Assembly: GCA_964629965.1 (NCBI GenBank)
Contig: CAZVRZ010000095.1
Location: forward strand, 1 to 20,695
DNA: 20,695 bases
Direction of reading: 5' to 3'
Origin: CAZVRZ01 sp964629965
Lineage (GTDB): Bacteria; Chloroflexota; Anaerolineae; Anaerolineales; UBA4823
Of the stretch, positions 13,124 through 20,664 are shown piece after piece. A program made the position numbers and the translations under genes. Under the pieces are notes generated by a model. That model saw nothing but the letters and a program-made list of their open reading frames with translations, did no database searches and was not told where the DNA came from. Within the stretch, counting starts at the first letter, position 1. The number at the start of each line of letters is the position of its first letter.

Positions 13124-16100
13124 ATGACCTACACCAAAGAACAAGCCTATACTGAAATCGCTGACCTGGTGGCCAATTTTCGCACTAACGAACGAGTATT
13201 GACCAACGTCCCCGAAGCGCAGATCGAAGGCAACTATGTCCGCAAGCTGTTCCAGTTCTTGAATTGGAATACTGAAAATATCGGTCTCTCTCCATCTGCG
13301 TACGAATTCGTACTCCAGCGCACCGACGAAAAAGGCAAACGCCCCGATTACCTCTTGCAGCTTGACGGGCAGCAGGTGCTGGTGATGGACGCCAAGAAGG
13401 TCAAGTATGATATGCACGACCCGCGCTGGATGACGCAGGTGTATGCCTATGCCTATTCTACCCAGAGCCAGCCCGCCTCCAGAAAGATCGACTTTGCCAT
13501 CCTGACCGATTTTCAGGAATTCATCCTGCTGGATTGCACGCTCTACGCGGCCGAATCCAGGGCGGTAAATAATTTCCGCATCCTGGATTGGGGCTATGAA
13601 GATTACGTCAAGCAGTTCGATACGCTGTGGGAGCTGCTCGAACGCGAGAACCTGCGCGCTGCGCTGAAAACGCGGGGAACCGAAACCCCCGCTGGGTTGT
13701 GGGCGCGTTATCTCTCGCCTAAAAAGGTCAAGGCCAACCGCCTGCCGCCGGATAAAAGCTTCCTGGCCGAGATGGACGATGAGAATACCGGCTGGCGGGT
13801 GCGCCTGGCGAAGGATATGAAGAAGCGCAACCCCCAGGCCGACGGTGCGCTGATCACGGCTGCGGTGCAGCTGCTGATCGACCGCCTGATCTTCGTCAAG
13901 GCGCTCTCCGACCGCGAGATCGAAGCCGATTACCTGGCCCTGCTGGCCGAGCAGGTCGAAAAATCCGGCCTGGCTGCCGATGACGCTGGTTGGTTCACTG
14001 CCTGCCGGGATATATTTGCCAAGCTGAATCAATTCTACAATGGCAGCATCTTCGAGCCGCGCCCAGAATTGGAAGCCGTGACGGTTTCCAACAAGGTTGT
14101 GCGCGCCGTGATCCGCGACCTGCAGCCGGAGAATTCGCCGTACAACTTCGCTGTCCTGCCGGTGGAGATCCTGGGCACGATCTACGAGCGCTTCCTGGGA
14201 AGAGTGGTGCGTACGACCGACCAGCGGGTGAAGATCGAAGACAAACCCGAAGTGCGCAAGGCCGGCGGCGTGTATTACACCCCGCAGTACATCGTGGATT
14301 ACATCGTGGAGAACACGGTGGGCAAGCTGTTGGCCGGGTGTAAGACGCCGGCCGAGGTGTCTCAATTGAAAATCCTCGACCCGGCCTGCGGCAGCGGCAG
14401 CTTTTTACTGGGGGCCTACGCCGCTCTCGTCCGCTGGCACGAGGCCTATTACAGCGACAAGGAACGCCTGACCCAGCGCGACCGCCAGGCCGCCTACTAC
14501 GACAGCGACGGCCGCGTGCGCCTGACCGCGAAGCTCAAGCGCCAGATCCTGCTCAACAACCTGTACGGCGTGGACATCGACGCCCAGGCGGTGGAAGTGA
14601 CCCGTTTCTCGCTCTCGCTCAAGGCGCTGGAAGACACGCGCCGCGCCGAGCTGTACGAAGAACGCACGCTGTTCCAGCAAACCGTGCTGCCCGATCTGCG
14701 CCAGAACATCAAGTGCGGCAACAGCCTGATCGGGCCGGATTATTTCAGCGGGCAGATGTTCCCATCGCAGGATGAATGGAAGCGCGTCAATCCGTTTGAT
14801 TGGAAAACACAGTTCCCGCAGATCATGGCGGCGGGCGGGTTTGACGCGGTGATCGGTAACCCGCCCTATGTGCGCATGGAAACATTCAAGGAAATCAAGG
14901 ATTACTTAAAAACGAATTATGCCTGCCATGCTGAGCGCTCTGATATTTATGCATATTTTATCGAACGCGCTCATAAAGTTTTGAAAACAGGCGGCCTTTT
15001 CGGCATGATCGTATCCAATAAGTTTTTACGCGCCAACTATGGCAAGCCCTTACGCGATTTGATTTTTAAGAGTGCGAACATCAATCGTATTGTTGATTTT
15101 GCGGGCTTACCTGTTTTTAAAGGTGCGACCGTTAGAACAATCATATTCCTGAGCTCACATGAGAAGCAAAAAGAAACCTTGTTTTACACACCCCCCTTGT
15201 CCTTGGCTGTTTTTTCGAATGTCGAAACAGGGCTTGACAGCATCGAAACCGCTGTAACTAAAACGACCTTTGAAGTTTCCAGCGCGGCACTTGCAAAAAG
15301 CATATGGAGTTTCTCGCGACAAGAGATCGATGCCTTATTAGAGCGCTTGAAAAAAGAATCAATGCCATTGGCAGAATACTGCAATGGGTTAATTTGCAGG
15401 GGCATTGTATCAGGCTTGGCAGAAGCCTTTGTAATAAACGCTGTTACGCACACAAATATTTTGAAAACAAGCCCAAAGGCATCGGAAATCATCAAGCCAT
15501 TTCTAAACGGTCGGGATATTCGCCGCTATGTGCTTGAGCCAAAAGATATATATCTCATTTATACACATCACGGTGTAAAGATTTCGGATTATTCAGCTGT
15601 GGAAAACCATCTTTGGCCGTTCAAAGAGTCACTAAAGAAACGCGCAACAAGGCAAGAATGGTTCGAGTTACAACAGCCACAGTATGCCTATGTAAAGTAC
15701 TTCGAAGGTCCAAAAATCGTTTTTCCAGATATTGCCACAGCACCAAGGTTTGTTTTGGATGAAAATGGTTATTATGGCTCAAACACAATGTATTTCATTC
15801 CTGGGCGCGATGTCTTTTTATTGGGACTTCTCAATTCAAAGCTAGCTTATTTCTACTTCAGTATAGTTTGCGCGGGATTAGAAGGGAAAAAGGAAACATA
15901 TTTACGATTTTTTGGGCAATATCTCGAAGATTTCCCCGTGATAACAACTGCCGACAAAGCCCGGCACGAGCGCATGGTACAGCTTGTCGAGGCCATGCTG
16001 GCTTTGCACAAGCACAAGGCGGCAGCCAAAACACAGCACGAGCAGGAGCAGCTCCAGCGCCAGATCGAGATCACCGACCGGCAGATCGATGCGCTGGTAT

Positions 16101-16156
16101 ACGAATTGTATGGGCTGACGCCGGAAGAGATCGCGGTGGTGGAGGGGCAGAAGTAG
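13124..16156 (+). CDS. Single-chain restriction-modification enzyme (Eco57I / type IIG-like)
   Basis: A 1,010-residue protein combining nuclease, N6-adenine methyltransferase and recognition parts. The N-terminal PD-(D/E)xK nuclease has Pro74-Asp75 and Asp89-Ala-Lys91 (VMDAKK). A helical connector runs to ~400. Methyltransferase motif I is DPACGSGSF at 419-427 and motif IV is NPPY at 579-582, typical of gamma-type adenine methylases. The C-terminal part (~600-950) resembles the TaqI-like specificity domain, with a segment near PKIVFPDIATAPRFVLDENG. The end is an Eco57I-style coiled region and YGLTPEEIAVVEGQK. Such enzymes methylate host DNA and cut unmodified DNA without partner subunits. Base composition changes sharply: the region after NPPY up to about residue 942 is AT-richer than both ends. 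The start is the first ATG after an in-frame upstream region with no SD. All key motifs look intact. Confidence 0.93.
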   Translation: MTYTKEQAYTEIADLVANFRTNERVLTNVPEAQIEGNYVRKLFQFLNWNTENIGLSPSAYEFVLQRTDEKGKRPDYLLQLDGQQVLVMDAKKVKYDMHDPRWMTQVYAYAYSTQSQPASRKIDFAILTDFQEFILLDCTLYAAESRAVNNFRILDWGYEDYVKQFDTLWELLERENLRAALKTRGTETPAGLWARYLSPKKVKANRLPPDKSFLAEMDDENTGWRVRLAKDMKKRNPQADGALITAAVQLLIDRLIFVKALSDREIEADYLALLAEQVEKSGLAADDAGWFTACRDIFAKLNQFYNGSIFEPRPELEAVTVSNKVVRAVIRDLQPENSPYNFAVLPVEILGTIYERFLGRVVRTTDQRVKIEDKPEVRKAGGVYYTPQYIVDYIVENTVGKLLAGCKTPAEVSQLKILDPACGSGSFLLGAYAALVRWHEAYYSDKERLTQRDRQAAYYDSDGRVRLTAKLKRQILLNNLYGVDIDAQAVEVTRFSLSLKALEDTRRAELYEERTLFQQTVLPDLRQNIKCGNSLIGPDYFSGQMFPSQDEWKRVNPFDWKTQFPQIMAAGGFDAVIGNPPYVRMETFKEIKDYLKTNYACHAERSDIYAYFIERAHKVLKTGGLFGMIVSNKFLRANYGKPLRDLIFKSANINRIVDFAGLPVFKGATVRTIIFLSSHEKQKETLFYTPPLSLAVFSNVETGLDSIETAVTKTTFEVSSAALAKSIWSFSRQEIDALLERLKKESMPLAEYCNGLICRGIVSGLAEAFVINAVTHTNILKTSPKASEIIKPFLNGRDIRRYVLEPKDIYLIYTHHGVKISDYSAVENHLWPFKESLKKRATRQEWFELQQPQYAYVKYFEGPKIVFPDIATAPRFVLDENGYYGSNTMYFIPGRDVFLLGLLNSKLAYFYFSIVCAGLEGKKETYLRFFGQYLEDFPVITTADKARHERMVQLVEAMLALHKHKAAAKTQHEQEQLQRQIEITDRQIDALVYELYGLTPEEIAVVEGQK
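16129..16156 (+). repeat. 28-bp direct repeat, left copy (end of the restriction-modification gene)
   Basis: The last 28 bases of the gene, including the stop codon, recur exactly at 17528-17555. The encoded tail I-A-V-V-E-G-Q-K is native here, following YGLTPEE. Confidence 0.9.
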
Positions 16157-16180
16157 ACGAGAATCGTTCGTGGTTCTCGT
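16157..16180 (+). terminator. Hairpin directly after the restriction-modification gene
   Basis: ACGAGAATC and GGTTCTCGT pair over 9 positions (one G-T wobble) around the loop GTTCGT, beginning at the base after the stop codon. No T-run follows, so its efficiency as a terminator is doubtful. Confidence 0.4.
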
Positions 16181-16182
16181 GT

Positions 16183-16312
16183 TCACTCCTCGCTGAGAGC
16201 CTGTTCGAGCGAGCGGCGAAATGCCTGCAGGTAGTCCCTCGTATGAAAGGGTGCAACAATTAAGTGAGTTCCGCCATAACCATCATCCCTCCGGGGTGAA
16301 AATGTTGGCAAA
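16183..16312 (-). pseudogene. Possible 3' fragment of an unidentified gene
   Basis: On the minus strand an open stretch of ~44 codons ends at 16183. It reads as a natural protein end: GYGGTHLIVAPFHTRDYLQ followed by an amphipathic helix, AFRRSLEQALSEE. There is no credible start, and an in-frame stop precedes it. I do not recognise the family. It could be a chance open frame. Confidence 0.28.
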
Positions 16313-16313
16313 A

Positions 16314-16343
16314 TTTATTCGATGTGGAATTCAGGTATATAAT
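16314..16343 (+). promoter_or_regulatory. Promoter candidate for the AT-rich membrane gene
   Basis: TTTATT (16314-16319), an 18-base spacer and a perfect TATAAT (16338-16343), about 90 bases upstream of the ATG. The cassette gene would therefore have its own promoter. Confidence 0.38.
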
Positions 16344-16430
16344 TCTTTCAACAAGACCGCATGGTTTTGCATCAATCAACCGTTAGGCGGAAAAATAAAG
16401 CGCAAATAATTTAACTTAGGAGTGGGCGAT

Positions 16431-17111
16431 ATGGATAAAGATAAAAATGGATTACATTTCTTGATTCACCTAAAAACGTATAAAGCTCTGGTCGACGGAG
16501 TATTCGTCGATGAATGTAAGATCACATATCCAAAAGTTCGATTCCCGGATAAGTGTGTTATTTGTGGAGACCCAAAAGAGGTCACTATCAAAGAGGTTGT
16601 CTCTAAACAGAAATTGGTGGCGGAGGAGACACATATTAATATTAATAAAGACGTAAAAAGAACCTATGCAGATGTAGGCATGGAATTTGAAGTACCTTTA
16701 TGCAATAAGCATAAAAAGGAAAAGGATCAGGCAATAAAAAGAACTATATGGGGATTGGTAATATCTGCGGTAATAGTCATCGTCTTATTTCTTATTGCCA
16801 GGGTAATTGACAAAATTATTGGCTCACCAAATACAATGTCTGTTAATTCTACTTTATGGGGAATTCTTTGTGTTGCAATTTTTGCGGGTGTCTTTATGGG
16901 GGCTGTAGCGATGATCTTTATTGATGGGCTAAGGACATCAACGAAGAATTCGAAATCCCCGCTGTTTGCTTTTGCACAAAGGTACTGGATAGAACTGGTA
17001 GACGATAATAAAGCTATAGCTATTATGGATCTCGTTATCACATTATCAAATGAACAAGTATTGGAAGAAATGAGGGGGCTAAACAAGGGGGAATTATTAA
17101 TAAAAGGTTAA
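16431..17111 (+). CDS. Unknown protein with a split Cys/His zinc site and two membrane helices
   Basis: A 226-residue protein of unrecognised family. Residues 1-100 are soluble and carry Cys42-x2-Cys45 (KCVICGDP) and Cys91-x2-His94 (PLCNKH), a pattern that could bind one zinc ion with a ~45-residue insert between the halves. Two membrane helices follow (~104-125 and ~141-165), then a charged, mostly helical/beta C-terminal domain (~170-226) with FAQRYWIELVDDNKAIAI. Both ends of the chain would lie on the same side, probably the cytoplasm. The ATG at 16431 has TAGGAG 8 bases upstream and was preferred to a GTG three codons earlier. The gene is much AT-richer than the restriction-modification gene's ends and uses A/T-ending codons, so it was probably acquired separately. 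It lies alone inside the segment bracketed by the 28-bp direct repeats. Confidence 0.78.
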   Translation: MDKDKNGLHFLIHLKTYKALVDGVFVDECKITYPKVRFPDKCVICGDPKEVTIKEVVSKQKLVAEETHININKDVKRTYADVGMEFEVPLCNKHKKEKDQAIKRTIWGLVISAVIVIVLFLIARVIDKIIGSPNTMSVNSTLWGILCVAIFAGVFMGAVAMIFIDGLRTSTKNSKSPLFAFAQRYWIELVDDNKAIAIMDLVITLSNEQVLEEMRGLNKGELLIKG

Positions 17112-17219
17112 CCCATAAAGTAAACTAACGGTTTGGCGAGGCGTACCTGACCCCCCTCGGCGCGCGGTGTTGGGCTACTATCTGCCCTGGTGGGTGGCCC
17201 GCGTCAAATCGAAACTGCT

Positions 17220-17348
17220 GAGGCGCCGCTAACCCACTTCGGCTCGCTGCGCGCCATCCGCATGGCTTCTGCCATCGAAATCGCCGCCAGCGTTCACGGC
17301 ATCGGCCAACAGACGGCTGCGCGCCTGGTTTCAGCATTGGAACTGGGT
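17220..17348 (+). pseudogene. Helix-hairpin-helix remnant, UvrC-like
   Basis: About 43 residues, LTHFGSLRAIRMASAIEI followed by a hairpin HGIGQQTAARLVSALE, match the helix-hairpin-helix pattern seen at the C-terminus of UvrC and in related nucleases (FGS...IR.AS...I....GIG...A). The N-terminal context is missing: directly upstream, in another frame, a short C-terminal-looking piece (GYYLPWWVARVKSKLLRRR, then stop at about 17229) overlaps it. Both appear to be fragments joined by rearrangement. No start site is present. Confidence 0.45.
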
Positions 17349-17408
17349 TCGATATATTTAGCGTGCAGATCCGTTTGCGCGGCGATTATGATACACTTAT
17401 TCACAAAG

Positions 17409-17555
17409 ATGATGGCAGCAAATAACGAGTTTTTCGTGCAGGTGGAAGCGGCCCTGCTGAATGCCTTTCCGACTTACAGCAGCCTGGAGCAAATGGTTGC
17501 CCACCAACTGGGTGAAAACCTGGAGGCGATCGCGGTGGTGGAGGGGCAGAAGTAG
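17409..17555 (+). pseudogene. EAD1-like fragment fused to the restriction-modification tail
   Basis: From an ATG pair at 17409/17412 the frame reads NNEFFVQVEAALLNAFPTY, then LEQMVAHQLGENLEAIA, and stops after VVEGQK. The first 35-40 residues resemble effector-associated domain 1 (EAD1), a small helical adaptor at the N-terminus of many STAND and protease proteins. My recollection of its pattern is AL..AFP...LE.MV...LGENL.AIA. The domain's second half is absent. Instead the frame runs into the 28-bp copy of the restriction-modification gene's end, which supplies the last codons and stop. There is no Shine-Dalgarno before the ATGs. It is either a nonfunctional chimera or, less likely, a very short adaptor. 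Confidence 0.5.
17528..17555 (+). repeat. 28-bp direct repeat, right copy
   Basis: Identical to 16129-16156. The two copies flank 1.37 kb containing the AT-rich membrane gene and gene fragments. From 17556 to 17623 I see nothing definable. Confidence 0.9.
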
Positions 17556-17623
17556 TGGGTTAGGATCTCCTTGTAAAAAAAGTTGTCATTCGGTAACGCA
17601 GCGGTAATAAAAAGGAATAACGA

Positions 17624-17641
17624 TGGCTTGATTTTGAGCCA
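17624..17641 (-). terminator. Weak hairpin after the secreted-protein operon
   Basis: TGGCT and AGCCA pair across an 8-base loop shortly after the stop at 17654. On the minus strand the sequence then becomes T-rich (TTATTCCTTTTT). The stem is only 5 bp, so this is a tentative terminator. Confidence 0.3.
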
Positions 17642-17653
17642 ATGGATGATCCA

Positions 17654-18541
17654 TCAGCCTTGTACAATTGTCAGGGTTGCGCCTTGGTGAATTGTTACAT
17701 CTGCCCGGCTGCCATGGACTCGCAATTTAATGGTGTGGGAACCAGGTGTTAAAATGGTGGCCCCAGCCAGGGTTAATCCTTCACTTGTTCCTTGTCCCAA
17801 GCTAATCCCAATTTGTGCTACATCCACATCATCTACCGTGATAGCGCTTCCACAGAAGGCACTTGAGTAATCATCACGACACCATAGGTTGCCGTAGATC
17901 GTGACGAGAGTATCTTTGCTCACCGTGATGTTATACGTCAGTATATCTGTTGATGTCCAGGCGCCCGGCATGGTAAATACTGCCGGTAGGGTAAGCATAT
18001 CGTATTGGCGCGACAGCTTACTGCTGGTTACTGCTCCATCTGCGATTTTATTCTGGGTAATACTGCCGTCAGGAATGACATAACTACCGGTCATCATGGA
18101 TACAGGAACAGCGCTGACGATTTCGCGCGGCGAGAGTTCAGCCGATTCCCCGGCAATCAAAATGCCCAGGTACACATTTGTTTTCGTCCACACACTGGTT
18201 GGAATAGGCACTAAACTGCCCAATCGCACGTGAAAAAGGCCATTGCTAACAGGCACTGCGTTTTCCCCCGTCCAGGATTCTGTCCAAAGTGTATTCCCGC
18301 CCGTGTAAGCATCATAAAACCGGAATGTCATCCCGATATTCTCGGTTACCGGTAATCCGCTGGCGGTATACAATGTGCCTTGATAGGAGAGTATGTTCCG
18401 TGAGACGCTGGGGCCTACCTGCTCTGCACGGGCATTGTAAATCAATAATATCAGCCCTATCAGCAAAACGGAACCGATGTTGGGAATCAATTGCTTTGCA
18501 AGAAATAGTCCTAACCGCTTAAAAAAGATTTTGAGGGTCAT
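17654..18541 (-). CDS. Secreted protein with an SYQG-type N-terminal domain and tail-fibre-like segment
   Basis: A 295-residue protein. A positively charged N-terminus and hydrophobic stretch (~20-37) form a signal peptide or anchor. Residues ~49-112 match a domain often seen in secreted proteins of environmental bacteria: NILSYQGTLYTASGLPV, then TFRFYDAYTGGNTLWTESW, then NGLFHVRLGSL. Residues ~157-177 (DGSITQNKIADGAVTSSKL) resemble the GSIT..KI.DGAVTS.KL linker of phage tail fibres and similar trimeric fibres. A beta-rich C-terminal domain follows (~185-295) with two cysteines that could pair. Function is unknown; surface attachment or a structural role is plausible. Unlike its operon partner it lacks the LP-type C-terminal tail. 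The ATG at 18541 has AGGAGA about 7 bases upstream and follows the peptidase gene's stop by 34 bases, so the two are probably co-transcribed. Confidence 0.8.
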   Translation of the reverse strand: MTLKIFFKRLGLFLAKQLIPNIGSVLLIGLILLIYNARAEQVGPSVSRNILSYQGTLYTASGLPVTENIGMTFRFYDAYTGGNTLWTESWTGENAVPVSNGLFHVRLGSLVPIPTSVWTKTNVYLGILIAGESAELSPREIVSAVPVSMMTGSYVIPDGSITQNKIADGAVTSSKLSRQYDMLTLPAVFTMPGAWTSTDILTYNITVSKDTLVTIYGNLWCRDDYSSAFCGSAITVDDVDVAQIGISLGQGTSEGLTLAGATILTPGSHTIKLRVHGSRADVTIHQGATLTIVQG

Positions 18542-18575
18542 GGTTGTCTCCTGAAAGGGATATCAATTTATCCTG

Positions 18576-20516
18576 CTACTTAAAAACTATCGGTAAAAAC
18601 ACTTCAGATCTTGGCGGAATGATGAAATTACTCTGCGCCCAGTAGCCCGATTTGAGAACATAATTTTCGTTTTGCATGCTGCTCACAATAGCCGGCTGCC
18701 CCAAAGTTCCGTTCAAGGCATACTGGCTCGAGTGATATTCTGTTCCGCTAGCTCCCCATGTGCTGCGCACGAGCCAGTAGCCTCGGGAAGAGGGCATGGC
18801 TGGATATAGATTGAGCACAATGTTATCCACGAAAACAGAAGAGATATGGCCAGCCTTATCCTTGAATTGCCCTTCCACGGTTAAGGCTCGGCCTGTTTGC
18901 CCGGACAGCAGCCAGGTTAGGCTGGTTGGATAAGTGAACCAGTTAGACCAAGACTGTCCAGGATCACGAAAACGCACGGTTGAAACCCCGCTGGCTGCGT
19001 CGGTCGCTAAAGCAGTTAACTTCACCAAAGTTGATTGGGTTTGCGCGGCGCCATTTTGGATAGAGACAGAGCCTGCAGGAGCGGTCGAATCAATATTGAT
19101 TGCTCTCGACCTTTCGATATCCCAGGTCCCATATAATTCCTGAGATATATAGTAAACGGTGTGCCTTCCATCTCCTGTCACCGAGAAGGGTGCAATGTAA
19201 GTTTGCCAATTGCCCGCATCGATCTTATATTGTATTTGGGAAACTAAATTATAACCAGTAGACGAAATGGTTGCTTGAACAGGAGAAATATACCAGCCGT
19301 TATCGCCTTTTGTACCCAGTAAGGTAACTGTTGTGCTGGCAAGCGTGTTTTTAGGATCAAACCAGTTTATAAAAATATCACTATAGCCAACTCCATATTG
19401 AATTTTGACGTTTTCCGCCGTGTTTGGCCAGTTGTCATGCACAACCATGTAATTTCCCCCGCCGGTGTCGTAGCCAACGCCGGTAACAGAATGATCACCA
19501 TAGCCTGCAAGATTAATCAATGAGACCACCATTGGACGGCCGGCATCGATCTCGCCCACATACTTTTCGTATGAGGCTGTGCTTCCCCAAGAGGATATTA
19601 AACCAGATGTCATTTGGTATCCATGAGCAGAAGCATAGGTTATCATCCCGCCAGAAATGTTGCTGACAAACGTAAAGCCTTGACTGCCAGAACATTGCGT
19701 AGACATGTATATCCGCAGCTCATCCGTTGCGGCCTGATAATTTGAAAGATCCATCAGGTTTCCGTAACTATAATCCCAAAAGCCGATCACATTTGTGGCT
19801 GCTGTTGGAGAACACCCACTATAACAACCATAACTTCCCCAAAATTGATTCCAATCCGGTATATTGGCAATGATTGAACTGCCGGTTGGCGTTTGAGGTT
19901 GTAATTCTTGCTCGCCTTGGGTGGATTGAGCCTTGGAAACTTGCATATAAAATGGCGTTTGGGTTAGCGAATCGTCTATCGGAATCACAGCGGATGTCAT
20001 TAGATCATAGTATTTTCGTTCACCGTTTAAAATTAATTCGTAGCCATAATTTAAAATACCAAGATACAAGGGTTTATCCTTGACGAGAGTGTATCTTGCC
20101 GCCGTAATTTTTAACTCTGATTCGGAATCTAGCGGCAAAATTGGCGATAGTCCTTCCGCTGTGTATTCAAGGATAGGATTTGGAATATCAATAGGAGAGA
20201 CCACCAGATATCCCCATTGTTTATTGCCAGCTATGGGCTGGAACAGGTAACCGCTTATGTTACCAGTTAAATCGTAAAGTATAATCGGCGCGCTCAAAGT
20301 GACGTTCTCCCACTGAGAAGTTTTCCCCAAATCTACCTGTAGCTTTATATGATCTAAAGCTCGCAGGCGAGCCTCCTCTGGGGAAAGGAAAACGATATTA
20401 TTTGACTTGCCATTCACTTGCTGTGGCGCAAATAGCACTTCTGACAGTAGAAGTAAAAGGATGATGATCCAGCTAAATTTAATACCAAGCCCCCATTTAC
20501 TGGGTGAAGAATACAT
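18576..20516 (-). CDS. Secreted C39-like cysteine peptidase with Ig-like domains and LP-type C-terminal tail
   Basis: A 646-residue exported protein. A signal peptide (1 to ~36) precedes a propeptide-like region (~40-200). The peptidase domain (~215-385) has the likely nucleophile Cys235 in SGCSPTAATNVIGFWD, His342 in GDHSVTGVGYD and Asp361/Asn362 in VVHDNWPN, the order expected for C39-like papain-fold enzymes (PF13529-type). Two beta domains (~390-560) resemble bacterial Ig/FN3 modules. A last segment (YALNGTLGQPAI...YVLKSGYW) is common in secreted proteins of environmental bacteria. The chain ends EVFLPIVFK. The ATG at 20516 was chosen for its GGAGG 7-8 bases upstream, over a TTG at 20555. 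The double-glycine exporter context of classical C39 peptidases is absent, so it is more likely a secreted degradative or processing enzyme than a bacteriocin maturase. It is first in a two-gene operon. Confidence 0.88.
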   Translation of the reverse strand: MYSSPSKWGLGIKFSWIIILLLLLSEVLFAPQQVNGKSNNIVFLSPEEARLRALDHIKLQVDLGKTSQWENVTLSAPIILYDLTGNISGYLFQPIAGNKQWGYLVVSPIDIPNPILEYTAEGLSPILPLDSESELKITAARYTLVKDKPLYLGILNYGYELILNGERKYYDLMTSAVIPIDDSLTQTPFYMQVSKAQSTQGEQELQPQTPTGSSIIANIPDWNQFWGSYGCYSGCSPTAATNVIGFWDYSYGNLMDLSNYQAATDELRIYMSTQCSGSQGFTFVSNISGGMITYASAHGYQMTSGLISSWGSTASYEKYVGEIDAGRPMVVSLINLAGYGDHSVTGVGYDTGGGNYMVVHDNWPNTAENVKIQYGVGYSDIFINWFDPKNTLASTTVTLLGTKGDNGWYISPVQATISSTGYNLVSQIQYKIDAGNWQTYIAPFSVTGDGRHTVYYISQELYGTWDIERSRAINIDSTAPAGSVSIQNGAAQTQSTLVKLTALATDAASGVSTVRFRDPGQSWSNWFTYPTSLTWLLSGQTGRALTVEGQFKDKAGHISSVFVDNIVLNLYPAMPSSRGYWLVRSTWGASGTEYHSSQYALNGTLGQPAIVSSMQNENYVLKSGYWAQSNFIIPPRSEVFLPIVFK

Positions 20517-20569
20517 AGGGGAACCTCCAACGGCAGCTATCTTCCGGGATTTCAACTACCCAAAAAGAC

Positions 20570-20575
20570 ATTATA
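20570..20575 (-). promoter_or_regulatory. Possible -10 box of the C39 peptidase operon
   Basis: A perfect TATAAT on the minus strand about 54 bases upstream of the ATG. No good -35 is visible upstream of it. Confidence 0.3.
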
Positions 20576-20626
20576 CGTTAAAACTGAAACTTCTTTTGAG
20601 ACAGACTAAATTTTCCTATTCATCCC

Positions 20627-20664
20627 CCGGCGCGCCGGTGAGATACTGTATCCTTACGTAAGGA
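20627..20664. promoter_or_regulatory. Two perfect palindromes upstream of the C39 operon
   Basis: CCGGCGCGCCGG (20627-20638) and TCCTTACGTAAGGA (20651-20664) are each perfect palindromes, 12 and 14 bases long and 12 bases apart. They lie 50-95 bases upstream of the -10 candidate on the minus strand. Such paired dyads can be binding sites for dimeric regulators; that is only an inference. The second could also be a short terminator stem for a gene outside the window. Confidence 0.3.

Noticed and set aside
12965..14365. 466-codon open frame on the minus strand opposite the restriction-modification gene
   Set aside because: It is antisense to a clear enzyme gene with intact motifs, has no recognisable domains and runs across the nuclease and methylase codons. 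It is a by-product of GC-rich codon usage.
18576..20516. Bacteriocin ABC exporter or lantibiotic maturation peptidase
   Set aside because: Although the fold is C39-like, the protein has a signal peptide, no ABC transporter domains and no precursor-peptide gene nearby.
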